Source of the DNA: Acholeplasma oculi
GTDB taxonomy: Bacteria; Bacillota_I; Bacilli_A; Acholeplasmatales; Acholeplasmataceae
NCBI RefSeq assembly: GCF_900166985.1
Contig: NZ_FUZK01000005.1
Coordinates: 1 to 54,368, forward strand
DNA: 54,368 nucleotides
Direction of reading: 5' to 3'
Positions within the stretch are counted from its first letter, which is position 1. Each line of letters opens with the position of its first letter. Positions 7,578-15,925 of the stretch are shown here, in pieces. The notes beneath the pieces are model-generated. The model did not search any database. It was not told the DNA's origin and saw only the letters and a program-made list of their open reading frames with translations. A program made the position numbers and the translations under genes.

Positions 7578-7955
7578 ATGAATAAAACATATTTAACAGT
7601 TGCACAAGTTTTTGCAATTATTGGTGGAATTATCTACTGCTTCATGTTTTTCCTAATTTTTCCATTAATTCTTGCGTTCTTTAACTTTAGAGCCGCAACT
7701 ATCATGGATAAGGCTAAAAATGGAATGGCTTCTAGAGATCAAGTAAGAAGTTATGGTATCTATCTACTCTTTACAACATACGTTATTGGTGGAATATTTG
7801 CTATAATCGCTGCAGAAAGTAAAGTAGGAACTGATGCACCATTAGTTCAATCTACTGAACAAAAACTTCAAGAACTAGAAACTTTATACGAAAAGGGTAT
7901 GATTTCTAAGGAAGAATACGAAATTAGAAGAAAGAGAATTATTGAGACATTATAA
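7578..7955 (+). CDS. Small membrane protein with C-terminal SHOCT motif (2)
   Basis: A 125-residue paralogue of the preceding gene, starting MNKTYLTVAQVF. It has two main hydrophobic segments (about 10-35 and 58-77) and a SHOCT tail, LETLYEKGMISKEEYEIRRK. It is 17 bp after gene 1 with its own AAGGAG site, and its stop overlaps the start of gene 3 (TAATG). It lacks the middle hydrophobic segment of gene 1. Function unknown; the shared N-terminus and tail indicate the three proteins may form mixed complexes. Confidence 0.75.
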   Translation: MNKTYLTVAQVFAIIGGIIYCFMFFLIFPLILAFFNFRAATIMDKAKNGMASRDQVRSYGIYLLFTTYVIGGIFAIIAAESKVGTDAPLVQSTEQKLQELETLYEKGMISKEEYEIRRKRIIETL

Positions 7956-8437
7956 TGAATAAAACATTTATAACCGTTGGTATTATATTTACTGTACTTG
8001 CTACATTGATGTTGTTACTTTTTGGTGGTGTATTCATGAATGCATCAGATATTGTCTATGAGTTAGCACTTCAAGATCCAGATATCCAACTCGTTGCAGA
8101 AGAGTTGATTAGTTTATTCTCAACTGTTGCAGTCTTCATGTTTATATTTGCATTTCTAAACATTGTTGCTGCTGTTAGAATCTTTATGTTAAGAAACAGT
8201 CAAACAGCTAATAAAGAGGCGTTAGGATGGGCAATCTACTTATTATTTGGAGCTGGATTATTAGGCGGAATATTTAGTATATTAGGAGTTCAAGTCAAGA
8301 ACCCAACACCTGTTGCTGCATCAAGTGGTTCAACCTTAGAATCTCAACTTAAAGAACTCGATAAACTCTTTGAAAAAGGATTAATTAGTCAAGATGAATA
8401 CAACGAGCGTCGTGAAAGAATTATTTCGAGAGTTTAA
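7955..8437 (+). CDS. Small membrane protein with C-terminal SHOCT motif (3)
   Basis: A 160-residue protein starting MNKTFITVGIIF. It has hydrophobic segments at about 7-28, 54-77 and 90-110, and a SHOCT tail, LDKLFEKGLISQDEYNERRE. The ATG overlaps the stop of the preceding gene by 1 bp, indicating translational coupling. It is followed by a strong terminator, so genes 1-3 form one operon. Function unknown. A fourth, longer SHOCT protein is encoded nearby on the other strand. Confidence 0.75.
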   Translation: MNKTFITVGIIFTVLATLMLLLFGGVFMNASDIVYELALQDPDIQLVAEELISLFSTVAVFMFIFAFLNIVAAVRIFMLRNSQTANKEALGWAIYLLFGAGLLGGIFSILGVQVKNPTPVAASSGSTLESQLKELDKLFEKGLISQDEYNERRERIISRV

Positions 8438-8448
8438 TAATCATGTAT

Positions 8449-8476
8449 AAAACAACCGACTATCGGTTGTTTTTTT
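8449..8476 (+). terminator. Intrinsic terminator of the SHOCT operon
   Basis: A perfect 9-bp stem AACAACCGA/TCGGTTGTT with a 3-nt loop is followed by T residues. Confidence 0.92.
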
Positions 8477-8532
8477 CATTCCCAAAATCATAAAATAGTG
8501 TAAAATATTATTGTAGATAAAATGAGGATATT

Positions 8533-10137
8533 ATGAATAACAAAAGAGAATCTAAAATTAAAAAATTGAATCGTGCTTCTGTAGAGTCCTTTAAAATTAC
8601 AGCACTATATTTCTTGACAGCATATGGGTATTTATTTTTAAGTGACTGGATCGTAATGATTTTAGTAGATGATCCTATTTTACTGAATTTAATTCAATCC
8701 ATTAAAGGATTAATTTCATTAGGTCTTATTGGTATTGTTTACTATTTTATTATATTGAATAGACTACAACAATTCATTGGTGTAAACCATCAAATGAATC
8801 AAGTGCTAGAACAGCTTAAACAAAAGAATCAAGTATTAATCGAATTAGAAGAAAAACATTTTAAACTTGCATATTATGATACATTAACAGGACTCATGAA
8901 TAAACAAAGATTAGAACTTAAGGTAAATCGTATGATTGAACAAAAAGAACCTTTTGCATTCGTGTATATGGATATTGATAACTTTGGTGCAATTAATGAA
9001 TTAAAGGGTCATGTTTGGGGTGATCATGCTTTAATCCTAATTGCTAAAGAACTTGAAAAGTTATCAAAGGGAAATGTCGTATCTAGATTAAGTGAGGATT
9101 CATTTGTTTTACTATTAAGTGGTATGACAGACCATGATGCATGTAAAGTTTATGTAGAAGAAGTTCTATCATCCATAAAAGAACTTATCAATCTGCAAGC
9201 AGAAGTATACTTTTATACAGCATCTGCAGGTATTTCCATTTTCCCAGAACACGGTCATACATATACAGATATCTTAAGATATGCAAATTTAGCACTTTCT
9301 CAAGCCAAGAAGAATGGTAAAGATCAAATTGTTTTCTATAATCAATACACACATGAGTTAAAGTTAAGAGAATATGATATTACAAATTCGATTAAAACTT
9401 CTTTACAACAAAATGATTTTTATATTGTCTATCAACCTATTATCGACTTTAAGAAAAATCATATTCGAAAAGTTGAGGCATTAATTCGTTGGCTACATCC
9501 AAAATTAGGGATGATACCACCAAATGATTTCATATATTTATCGGAGATTTCAGGGTCCATCTTGGAACTCACACACTTTGTTTACGAGTCAGTATTTAAA
9601 CAAATGGCTTTATGGAATCAACAAGGTTTAAAAATTCAGGTGGATATTAACGTATCACCGAAAGTATTAATGCATCAGGATTTTATTAAAAACTTAAATT
9701 ATTATATTCATAAACACCAAGTGGATAAGGGTCAAGTTATTATTGAAGTGACTGAATCATTAATCTTAAGTAGCATTGATCAAGCAATCATGGTGTTGAA
9801 TCAGTTAAGATCTGAAGGGTATCGTATTGCACTTGATGATTTTGGAAGTGGTTATTCTTCATTAACGTATCTTAAACACTTACCAATTGATATTTTAAAA
9901 ATGGATAAAGCATTTATTGCTACAATTGATAAAAACGAATTAGAAAAACAATTCCTAAAGTTTGTCTTAGATTTAGCACATGCTATGCATAAAGAAGTGG
10001 TTTTAGAAGGTGTAGAAACCATCAGTCAAGAAACAGTATTAAAACCATTTAATGTAGACTATGTTCAAGGGTTCTTATATTATAAGCCGATGAAAGTAGA
10101 AGAACTAACTCAAATCCTACAAGAAAAATATAAATAA
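8533..10137 (+). CDS. Membrane c-di-GMP phosphodiesterase (degenerate GGDEF + intact EAL)
   Basis: A 534-residue protein expected to hydrolyse cyclic di-GMP at the inner face of the membrane. Two hydrophobic segments (about 22-47 and 53-73) and a short coiled linker precede a GGDEF domain (about 110-270). Its signature is SEDSF (187-191) instead of GGDEF, so cyclase activity is unlikely; a GTP-binding regulatory role is possible. The EAL domain (about 280-530) keeps EALIRW (from E315), DINVSP, EVTES, DDFGSG (435-440) and EGVET (492-496), the metal-binding and catalytic set. It is the only clearly active c-di-GMP enzyme in the window. It is relevant to the c-di-GMP riboswitch at 34.8 kb and to the degenerate GGDEF-EAL-like protein at 45.1 kb. 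Single-gene unit with its own terminator. Confidence 0.9.
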   Translation: MNNKRESKIKKLNRASVESFKITALYFLTAYGYLFLSDWIVMILVDDPILLNLIQSIKGLISLGLIGIVYYFIILNRLQQFIGVNHQMNQVLEQLKQKNQVLIELEEKHFKLAYYDTLTGLMNKQRLELKVNRMIEQKEPFAFVYMDIDNFGAINELKGHVWGDHALILIAKELEKLSKGNVVSRLSEDSFVLLLSGMTDHDACKVYVEEVLSSIKELINLQAEVYFYTASAGISIFPEHGHTYTDILRYANLALSQAKKNGKDQIVFYNQYTHELKLREYDITNSIKTSLQQNDFYIVYQPIIDFKKNHIRKVEALIRWLHPKLGMIPPNDFIYLSEISGSILELTHFVYESVFKQMALWNQQGLKIQVDINVSPKVLMHQDFIKNLNYYIHKHQVDKGQVIIEVTESLILSSIDQAIMVLNQLRSEGYRIALDDFGSGYSSLTYLKHLPIDILKMDKAFIATIDKNELEKQFLKFVLDLAHAMHKEVVLEGVETISQETVLKPFNVDYVQGFLYYKPMKVEELTQILQEKYK

Positions 10138-10145
10138 AAGATAAG

Positions 10146-10186
10146 AAAACTCACAAAGAAAAAATATGTTATTGTGAGGTTTTTTA
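10146..10186 (+). terminator. Intrinsic terminator of the phosphodiesterase gene
   Basis: Stem AAACTCACAA/TTGTGAGGTTT with an A-rich loop, then T residues. Confidence 0.8.
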
Positions 10187-10189
10187 TAT

Positions 10190-10218
10190 AAAAAAAGATG
10201 CATTCATCATGCATCTTT
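10190..10218 (-). terminator. Intrinsic terminator of the minus-strand SHOCT gene
   Basis: GATGCAT (10197-10203) and ATGCATC (10209-10215), extended by A/T pairs, form a hairpin. On the minus strand it is followed by a T run (A run at 10189-10196 on the plus strand), just past the stop at 10225. Confidence 0.8.
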
Positions 10219-10224
10219 ATGGGT

Positions 10225-10926
10225 TTATTCTTTAGGTTGTACGGACTCGATGGATTTTAATCTTGTTTGATATTCTTCATCTGAAATAATACCTCTTTGA
10301 TAAAGTCTTTCAAGTTCGTTTAATTTAGATTGTTGATTATTTTGAACGACGGGTTCTTCAGATACAATTGGTTTATCTTTAACCATTAAGACCATTGAAA
10401 TATATACTACTGCAATAGCGATTAATGCAAATACAACTCTAAGTACTGAATCTAGTTTCATTAAAGTAACAAATGGAGATACAGCTGCTAAGAATATGAA
10501 TGAAACGATTAAGGATACCATGATAAATCTTTTAGTGAATTTTGTTTCAAATTTAGTTTGTGTCGTATGAAGTAATAAGAATAATGAACTGATTTCAAAT
10601 AATGCATGACCTAGTAGAAGACCTAATACGAAGATAACTTCAAATTCTACTGAGTTGATGATTAATGATACAGGCCTTGTTCCAGTTACTCCGTAGAGTA
10701 TATTAAATGCACCATAAATGACTAAAATGATTGCAATAATCTTATCAAATGACTTAAACTGTAAAATCATAATAAACGCAATCGCCATAAATACAAATGT
10801 ATCTAATTGGAAACTAAGTGTTAAGAATGATCTTCCAAAAAAGTCTTGTAATACAAAGGCAGCAATGTATGCTAGGATAATTGCAATACCCCCTGTTAAT
10901 AAACTTGTATGATATGTTTTTTTCAT
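10225..10926 (-). CDS. Polytopic membrane protein with C-terminal SHOCT motif (4)
   Basis: A 233-residue protein of unknown function with six predicted membrane helices over residues 10-195. A short linker follows, then a SHOCT tail, LNELERLYQRGIISDEEYQT. The tail matches those of the three small proteins at 7.1-8.4 kb, although the membrane part is different and larger. An AGGAG site lies about 10 bp upstream of the start on the minus strand. It has its own promoter and terminator and is convergent with the phosphodiesterase gene. Confidence 0.75.
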   Translation of the reverse strand: MKKTYHTSLLTGGIAIILAYIAAFVLQDFFGRSFLTLSFQLDTFVFMAIAFIMILQFKSFDKIIAIILVIYGAFNILYGVTGTRPVSLIINSVEFEVIFVLGLLLGHALFEISSLFLLLHTTQTKFETKFTKRFIMVSLIVSFIFLAAVSPFVTLMKLDSVLRVVFALIAIAVVYISMVLMVKDKPIVSEEPVVQNNQQSKLNELERLYQRGIISDEEYQTRLKSIESVQPKE

Positions 10927-10948
10927 TGTTTTAAATCTCCTTTCCTTT

Positions 10949-10977
10949 ATGATATCAATATTTTAAACTTTTTACAA
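10949..10977 (-). promoter_or_regulatory. Promoter of the minus-strand SHOCT gene
   Basis: Read on the minus strand: TTGTAA, 17-bp spacer, TATCAT. It lies about 22 bp upstream of the start codon. Confidence 0.55.
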
Positions 10978-11026
10978 ATAAAGTTATCACAAATCAAACA
11001 ATTAGATTCTTAATTGAATGATTTTT

Positions 11027-11035
11027 TGATAAGAT
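11027..11035 (+). promoter_or_regulatory. Extended -10 promoter of the ppx-like gene
   Basis: TGATAAGAT is an extended -10 without a good -35, about 25 bp ahead of the start codon. A GGGAGG ribosome site follows at 11046-11051. Confidence 0.4.
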
Positions 11036-11060
11036 AGTAGTATAAGGGAGGATTTTATCT

Positions 11061-11951
11061 ATGAATTATGGCATTATTGATTTAGGATCAAATTCTGTTA
11101 GATTAGAGATATACGCTTTTCAAAAAGATGAGATGAAACATGTCTATTCAAGAAGAGAAGTACTGGGATTAGCAAGTTATGTATTACCTGAGGGGTATTT
11201 ATCTGATTTAGGTATCGATGCTTTAATACGTGTCTTAAATGAATTGGTAAATGCATCTAAGCATTTTGATTTAAAATCATTATATGTTGTTGCAACTGCA
11301 ACCATTAGAAATGCTAGAAATCAAAATGAAATATTAATTAAAATCAAGAAAAATTGTGGTGTCAATGTTATTGTTTTAGATGAGGAAAAAGAAGCTTATT
11401 ACGGGTATAAAGGGGTTTCTTTGAAATTTGATATTAAAGATGGTTTGGTCATTGATATCGGAGGTGGTTCTACAGAGGTTACGCTTATTAAAAATAGTTT
11501 AGTCAAAGAAGGTCACAGTTTACCAATTGGATCACTGAATGCATATATTTCATATGTTAAAGAAGTATTACCAACTTTGGATGAGAAGGAACGCATATTA
11601 CATGCTGTGATACATGCGTTAAAACAAGAAAAAGTACCTAAAGAACAAGTCTTAGAAGTGTATGGTATTGGTGGAACCATCCGAGCATGTAAGGTTTTAA
11701 TTGAAAGTCTTTTGAATAAGAAAATTGATTTTTTAACAAAATCACATTTAGAAGATTTAATGAAGCGTTTAAACCCACTTAAGAAACAAACCTATTTATC
11801 TTTAATGAGAATGATTCCAGATAGAACGCACACGATCATTCCTGGAATGATGATTTTACTCGCACTTATGGAATATTTTGAGTTCAGTCAATTAAAAGTA
11901 TCGGATTATGGAATTCGAGAAGGTTATTTATTTGAACGTTTAGAAAATTAA
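11061..11951 (+). CDS. Ppx/GppA family phosphatase (exopolyphosphatase-like)
   Basis: A 296-residue protein of the Ppx/GppA family in the actin/ASKHA fold, whose members degrade polyphosphate or pppGpp. The N-terminal phosphate loop GIIDLGSNSVRLEI (residues 4-17), the ATATIRNARN segment (about 76-85) and the second phosphate loop VIDIGGGSTEVTLI (about 130-143) are intact. The size corresponds to the short, two-domain form without the C-terminal HD extension found in E. coli Ppx. A strong GGGAGG supports the start at 11061. It is monocistronic and convergent with clpB through a shared hairpin. Whether the substrate is polyphosphate or pppGpp cannot be told from sequence alone. Confidence 0.85.
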   Translation: MNYGIIDLGSNSVRLEIYAFQKDEMKHVYSRREVLGLASYVLPEGYLSDLGIDALIRVLNELVNASKHFDLKSLYVVATATIRNARNQNEILIKIKKNCGVNVIVLDEEKEAYYGYKGVSLKFDIKDGLVIDIGGGSTEVTLIKNSLVKEGHSLPIGSLNAYISYVKEVLPTLDEKERILHAVIHALKQEKVPKEQVLEVYGIGGTIRACKVLIESLLNKKIDFLTKSHLEDLMKRLNPLKKQTYLSLMRMIPDRTHTIIPGMMILLALMEYFEFSQLKVSDYGIREGYLFERLEN

Positions 11952-12016
11952 GAAAAAACGCCTACCAGAAACTATTTTTAATTAAACGAATAGTTTCTAG
12001 TGGCGCTTTTTTTATT
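11952..12016. terminator. Bidirectional terminator between ppx-like gene and clpB
   Basis: A long imperfect inverted repeat pairs CGCCTACCAGAAACTATT with AATAGTTTCTAGTGGCG. It is flanked by an A run on the left and a T run on the right, so it can end transcription from both convergent genes. Confidence 0.85.
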
Positions 12017-14135
12017 TATTAATGATACTTAAATTATCATCTATTACCAAGCATTCATAGTGTACTGCTGGTAGAATACTTCCATCAATTAATTGTTTTG
12101 CAACAAATGTTTCGATGTTTCTTTGGATGAATCGTTTCAGTGGTCTTGCACCAAACTGTTCATTAAATCCATTTTTAATTACATATTTTTGAACATCTTC
12201 ACCAAACTCAATGTGAATATTTTGTTCTAAAAGTTTTTCTTTGAGTTCATCTAACATCTTTCTTGCGATTAACACTTGAACTTTAAATCCTAAGGCATTA
12301 AATGTAATGATCTCATCAATTCTATTTAAGAATTCTGGCTTAAACGATTTTCTAACCAGTTCCATCACTTTATCATGACCTTCATTAGAATCGCTTAATA
12401 AATATTCAGATCCTAAGTTTGAGGTCATAATGATGACTGTATTCTTAAAGTCAACCGTTCTACCTTGACCATCTGTGAGACGACCATCATCGAGCACTTG
12501 TAGTAATATGTTAAATACTTCAGGGTGTGCTTTTTCGATTTCATCAAATAAGATGATGGAGTAAGGCATACGTCGGATTCGTTCTGTGAGTTGTCCTCCT
12601 TGATCATAACCTACATATCCTGGAGGTGCACCAATCAATCTAGAAACACTATGTGATTCCATATACTCAGACATATCTATACGAACCATGTGTGATTCAG
12701 AATCAAATAAATTATCTGCTAGACTTTTAGCAACCTCCGTTTTACCAACACCTGTTGGTCCTAAGAATAAGAAGCTACCAATAGGTTTATTAGGATCTTT
12801 TATACCAGCACGTTGACGAATGATTGCATCACTAATAAGCTTGATTGCATGATCTTGACCAATCACACGCATTTTTAAGTAACTTTCTAAGGATTTTAAT
12901 TTTTCGATATCACCTGAAATGAGTTTTTGAATTGGAATATGTGTCCATTTGCTAACGATTTCAGCAATACTTTCTGATGTGACAGTTTCTGTAAGTAGTT
13001 TATCTTTTAAATCCATTTCAGATAAATTTTGTATATCTTTTTCTAATTGAGGGATTTTTGAGTATTGAAGTTCTGCTGCCTTAGAATAATTACCTGCATT
13101 ATAGGCTGTGTTTAATTCATTTTTAAGTTTTTCTAATTGTTCTTTTTTCTTTTTAATTTCATTTAAATGATTTTTTTCTTGTTCCCATCTTTTTTTCAAA
13201 TTTGCTGCTTCATCAGTCAGTGTTTGAATTTCAAGTTGTAGCTTAGATAATCTTTCTTTAGATAAAGGGTCGGTTTCTTTGGATAATGCTGATTTTTCTA
13301 TTTCTAGTTGCATCAAACGTCTTTGAACATCATCTAACTCAACGGGCATAGAGTCAATTTCCATACGAATAGAAGCACATGCCTCATCGACAAGGTCAAT
13401 TGCTTTATCAGGTAGGAATCTATCTGTAATATATCGAGATGAAAGTGTTGTTGCAGCAATAATTGCATTATCTGCAATATGCACACCATGATGCGCTTCA
13501 AATCGATCTTTTAACCCTCTTAAGATTGAAATGGTATCTTCAACAGTAGGTTCTTGAACTAAAATCTTTTGGAAACGACGTTCAAGTGCACTGTCTTTTT
13601 CAATATAGTTTCTATATTCATTCAGTGTGGTTGCTCCAATACAATGTAATTCACCGCGTGCAAGCATTGGTTTTAACATATTGGATGCATCCATGGCACC
13701 GTCCGCACGACCTGCCCCAACAATGGTATGTAGTTCATCAATAAATAAAATGATTTCACCATTACTATCCTTTATTTTATTGAGAACTGCCTTTAAACGT
13801 TCTTCGAATTCACCTCTAAATTTAGCACCTGCAACTAATGCTGCTAAATCAAGTTCATAAATCATTTTGTTTTGTAAACTAATGGGTACATCTTTATCAA
13901 CAATACGTCTTGCAAGTCCTTCAACGATGGCTGTTTTACCAACACCTGGTTCACCGATGAGAACAGGGTTATTTTTGGTTTTACGAGATAAGATTTTGAT
14001 GATTCGTCTAATTTCTTCCTCTCTACCAATGACAGGATCAATTTTACCTTTTTTAACTAGGTCAACGATATTTCTTCCGAATTTATTTAAGATTTCAGGA
14101 TCTTTTGTATAATCTTCCATGGGATTGAATTGCAT
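12012..14135 (-). CDS. clpB: ClpB disaggregase, N-domain-less form
   Basis: ClpB is a hexameric AAA+ chaperone that pulls polypeptides out of aggregates together with DnaK. The 707-residue protein starts about 150 residues into canonical ClpB, directly before the first ATPase domain. The first Walker A GEPGVGKT is at about 60-67. An intact coiled-coil M-domain (about 280-410) separates it from the second ATPase domain with GPTGVGKT (about 468-475) and the arginine-rich small domain. The missing N-domain is known from mycoplasma ClpB, and the promoter immediately upstream shows that this is the natural 5' end rather than a truncation. The M-domain distinguishes it from ClpA and ClpC. Regulation by HrcA is indicated by the CIRCE element overlapping the promoter. 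Confidence 0.95.
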   Translation of the reverse strand: MQFNPMEDYTKDPEILNKFGRNIVDLVKKGKIDPVIGREEEIRRIIKILSRKTKNNPVLIGEPGVGKTAIVEGLARRIVDKDVPISLQNKMIYELDLAALVAGAKFRGEFEERLKAVLNKIKDSNGEIILFIDELHTIVGAGRADGAMDASNMLKPMLARGELHCIGATTLNEYRNYIEKDSALERRFQKILVQEPTVEDTISILRGLKDRFEAHHGVHIADNAIIAATTLSSRYITDRFLPDKAIDLVDEACASIRMEIDSMPVELDDVQRRLMQLEIEKSALSKETDPLSKERLSKLQLEIQTLTDEAANLKKRWEQEKNHLNEIKKKKEQLEKLKNELNTAYNAGNYSKAAELQYSKIPQLEKDIQNLSEMDLKDKLLTETVTSESIAEIVSKWTHIPIQKLISGDIEKLKSLESYLKMRVIGQDHAIKLISDAIIRQRAGIKDPNKPIGSFLFLGPTGVGKTEVAKSLADNLFDSESHMVRIDMSEYMESHSVSRLIGAPPGYVGYDQGGQLTERIRRMPYSIILFDEIEKAHPEVFNILLQVLDDGRLTDGQGRTVDFKNTVIIMTSNLGSEYLLSDSNEGHDKVMELVRKSFKPEFLNRIDEIITFNALGFKVQVLIARKMLDELKEKLLEQNIHIEFGEDVQKYVIKNGFNEQFGARPLKRFIQRNIETFVAKQLIDGSILPAVHYECLVIDDNLSIINK

Positions 14136-14170
14136 CAGAATTACCTCCTATTAAAAATCAATTCAGGTAT

Positions 14171-14199
14171 ATTATAATACCTTTTTTTGGCACTGTCAA
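14171..14199 (-). promoter_or_regulatory. Consensus sigma-A promoter of clpB
   Basis: Read on the minus strand: perfect TTGACA, 17-bp spacer, perfect TATAAT. The -35 box lies inside the CIRCE operator. Confidence 0.93.
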
Positions 14200-14213
14200 G
14201 TGTTGAGTGCTAA
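14187..14213 (-). promoter_or_regulatory. CIRCE operator (HrcA site) of clpB
   Basis: TTGGCACTG-N9-GAGTGCTAA matches the CIRCE inverted repeat TTAGCACTC-N9-GAGTGCTAA with a perfect right arm and 7 of 9 bases in the left. It spans the clpB -35, so HrcA would block polymerase until heat shock. The two mismatches may weaken binding. Confidence 0.9.
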
Positions 14214-14235
14214 TTATGTGTTGTAAGCAAAAAAG

Positions 14236-14263
14236 TTGAAATAAAGACCATATTCGGTATAAT
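14236..14263 (+). promoter_or_regulatory. Promoter of trhO and the phosphatase gene
   Basis: TTGAAA (14236-14241), 16-bp spacer, TATAAT (14258-14263). It is divergent from the clpB promoter. The CIRCE element ends 22 bp upstream of this -35. Confidence 0.8.
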
Positions 14264-14295
14264 ATAGTGCAAGCTTTAAAAGAAGGAAATTCACT

Positions 14296-15255
14296 ATGGA
14301 AAATAATAATTATCGTGTCTTACTATATTATAAATATAGAACAATTGAAGATACCGAACAATTTGTAAAAGAACATTTAAAATTTTGTAAAGAAAACAAT
14401 TTATTAGGTAGAATACTAGTTGCAAATGAAGGTATTAACGGAACTGTATCTGGATTAGTTGAAGATACAGATAAATATATGACATTTTTAAAAAGTATCA
14501 GTGGTTTTGAAGATACATTTTTTAAAATTGATGTCGTTTCTGGACATGCTTTTAAAAAAATGCATGTACGTGCAAAAAAAGAGTTGGTTAATTTAAGTTT
14601 AGAAGAAGATATCAATCCGTTAGAACTCACAGGTAAACATTTAGAACCTAAAGAATTTATGGAAAAACTAGAAGATCCGAATGTGGTAGTAATTGATGCA
14701 AGAAATGATTATGAATATGATTTAGGTCATTTTAGAGGGGCAATCAAACCAGAGATTAGAAATTTTAGAGATTTACCTGGATGGATTAGACAAAATAAAG
14801 AAAAATTCGAAGGTAAAAAGATTCTAACTTATTGTACCGGTGGTGTACGTTGTGAGAAATTTAGTGGCTGGTTATTAAAAGAAGGTTTTGATGATGTCAG
14901 TCAGCTTCATGGTGGTATTCACAATTATGGAACAAGTCGTGATACATTAGGTAAACACTGGGATGGAAAAATGTATGTTTTTGATGAAAGAATCGCTGTA
15001 GATATTAACAAACATGAACATGTGATTGTAGGTAAGGATTATTTTACGGGTGAACCTTGTGAAAGGTATATCAACTGTGGAAACCCAGATTGTAATAAAC
15101 AAATATTAGCATCTGAAGCATCAGAAGAAAAATATTTAGGATCATGTTCAGATCATTGCAGATTACATCCAAGAAATCGTTATGTATTAAGAAAACAACT
15201 TACATCGGATATGGTGAGAGAACAAGTCGAACGCATTCGATTAAAACGAGTTTAA
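14296..15255 (+). CDS. trhO: tRNA uridine(34) hydroxylase TrhO (rhodanese family)
   Basis: TrhO (YceA) makes 5-hydroxyuridine at the wobble position 34 of certain tRNAs using molecular oxygen. The 319-residue product has the TrhO N-terminal domain, with [15 protein letters not shown] near residues 38-52, and a central rhodanese domain (about 120-215). The active-site loop CTGGVRC (180-186) carries the essential cysteine. A Cys-rich C-terminal segment follows ([12 protein letters not shown] and CSDHC, about 255-295). All family landmarks are present and the length is normal. The start has AGAAGG 8 bp upstream. A phosphatase gene follows 28 bp later in the same direction. Confidence 0.92.
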   Translation: MENNNYRVLLYYKYRTIEDTEQFVKEHLKFCKENNLLGRILVANEGINGTVSGLVEDTDKYMTFLKSISGFEDTFFKIDVVSGHAFKKMHVRAKKELVNLSLEEDINPLELTGKHLEPKEFMEKLEDPNVVVIDARNDYEYDLGHFRGAIKPEIRNFRDLPGWIRQNKEKFEGKKILTYCTGGVRCEKFSGWLLKEGFDDVSQLHGGIHNYGTSRDTLGKHWDGKMYVFDERIAVDINKHEHVIVGKDYFTGEPCERYINCGNPDCNKQILASEASEEKYLGSCSDHCRLHPRNRYVLRKQLTSDMVREQVERIRLKRV

Positions 15256-15283
15256 GTATAAATATAAGTAAGGGGGAACACTT

Positions 15284-15733
15284 ATGATTAAAGTACTATT
15301 TGTATGTCTAGCTAATGTTTGTCGTTCACCCATGGCTGAAGGCATGTTTAAAAGTTATGTAAAACAAAAAGGTATTGAAGATAAGTTTATATTTGAATCT
15401 AGAGCAATTAAAAATTGGGAGAACTTGAAAGTTCATGAAGAGACTTTGAATCAGATTAAAGCATTAGATGTTGACATGAAAGATAAGACATCTAAACCTA
15501 TTACGGAAAAAGATTTTATTGAGTTTGATTATATTATTGGGATGGATAAACTCAATACGAAATTTTTAAAGAGTTTTGAAGAAGGATATTATCAAAGTAA
15601 GGTACACACATATATACCAAAGAAAAATGTACCAGATCCAATGGTTACAGGGGATTTTAATAAAACCTATAAGTTAATTAAGAAACAATTGGACTATTGG
15701 TTTGATACTTGGCATAAAAAAGAGAACATTTAA
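15284..15733 (+). CDS. Low-molecular-weight protein tyrosine phosphatase
   Basis: A 149-residue cytoplasmic phosphatase of the LMW-PTP fold. The signature loop CLANVCRS (C8 to S15) has the C-X5-R arrangement, with nucleophile C8 and phosphate-binding R14. The general acid is D118 in PDPMVTGD. Length is typical. A strong AAGGGGGA site precedes the ATG. It is probably co-transcribed with trhO and ends in a terminator. Its targets are unknown; LMW-PTPs act on phosphotyrosine or phosphoarginine proteins. Confidence 0.9.
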   Translation: MIKVLFVCLANVCRSPMAEGMFKSYVKQKGIEDKFIFESRAIKNWENLKVHEETLNQIKALDVDMKDKTSKPITEKDFIEFDYIIGMDKLNTKFLKSFEEGYYQSKVHTYIPKKNVPDPMVTGDFNKTYKLIKKQLDYWFDTWHKKENI

Positions 15734-15762
15734 AAACTCAAGATAATCACTTGAGTTTTTTT
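15734..15762 (+). terminator. Intrinsic terminator after the phosphatase gene
   Basis: AAACTCAAG/CTTGAGTTT stem with a 7-nt loop, then a T run. Confidence 0.9.
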
Positions 15763-15836
15763 ATTGAAACTTTTTTTCTCTTTATTGAGCGATTTATGTT
15801 AAAATGTGAAATTTGTTTTTTCTATTATAACTTCCT

Positions 15837-15865
15837 TTGACTTGAAAACGCTGATATGTTACAGT
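15837..15865 (+). promoter_or_regulatory. Candidate promoter of the giant surface-protein block
   Basis: TTGACT (15837-15842), 17-bp spacer and TACAGT (15860-15865) preceded by TG at 15857-15858. A second candidate is an extended -10, TGTTAAAAT at 15797-15805. Either gives a 5' leader of about 55-115 nt before the giant gene. Confidence 0.5.
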
Positions 15866-15870
15866 CTATT

Positions 15871-15912
15871 TATAGTTATAGTAGTTTTCAATCAGTAAAC
15901 TACAAACCTATA
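15871..15912 (+). other. Leader stem-loop ahead of the giant gene
   Basis: GTAGTTT (15881-15887) pairs perfectly with AAACTAC (15897-15903), and outer TATAG (15871-15875) can pair with CTATA (15908-15912). The structure ends just before the AAGGA ribosome site (15917-15921), so it could affect mRNA stability or initiation. It lacks a U tract and does not resemble a riboswitch I know. Confidence 0.5.
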
Positions 15913-15925
15913 CGATAAGGATTGT

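Noticed and set aside
12012-14135. ClpB truncated by mutation at its 5' end
   Set aside because: A consensus promoter and CIRCE lie immediately upstream, and N-domain-less ClpB is normal in mollicutes.
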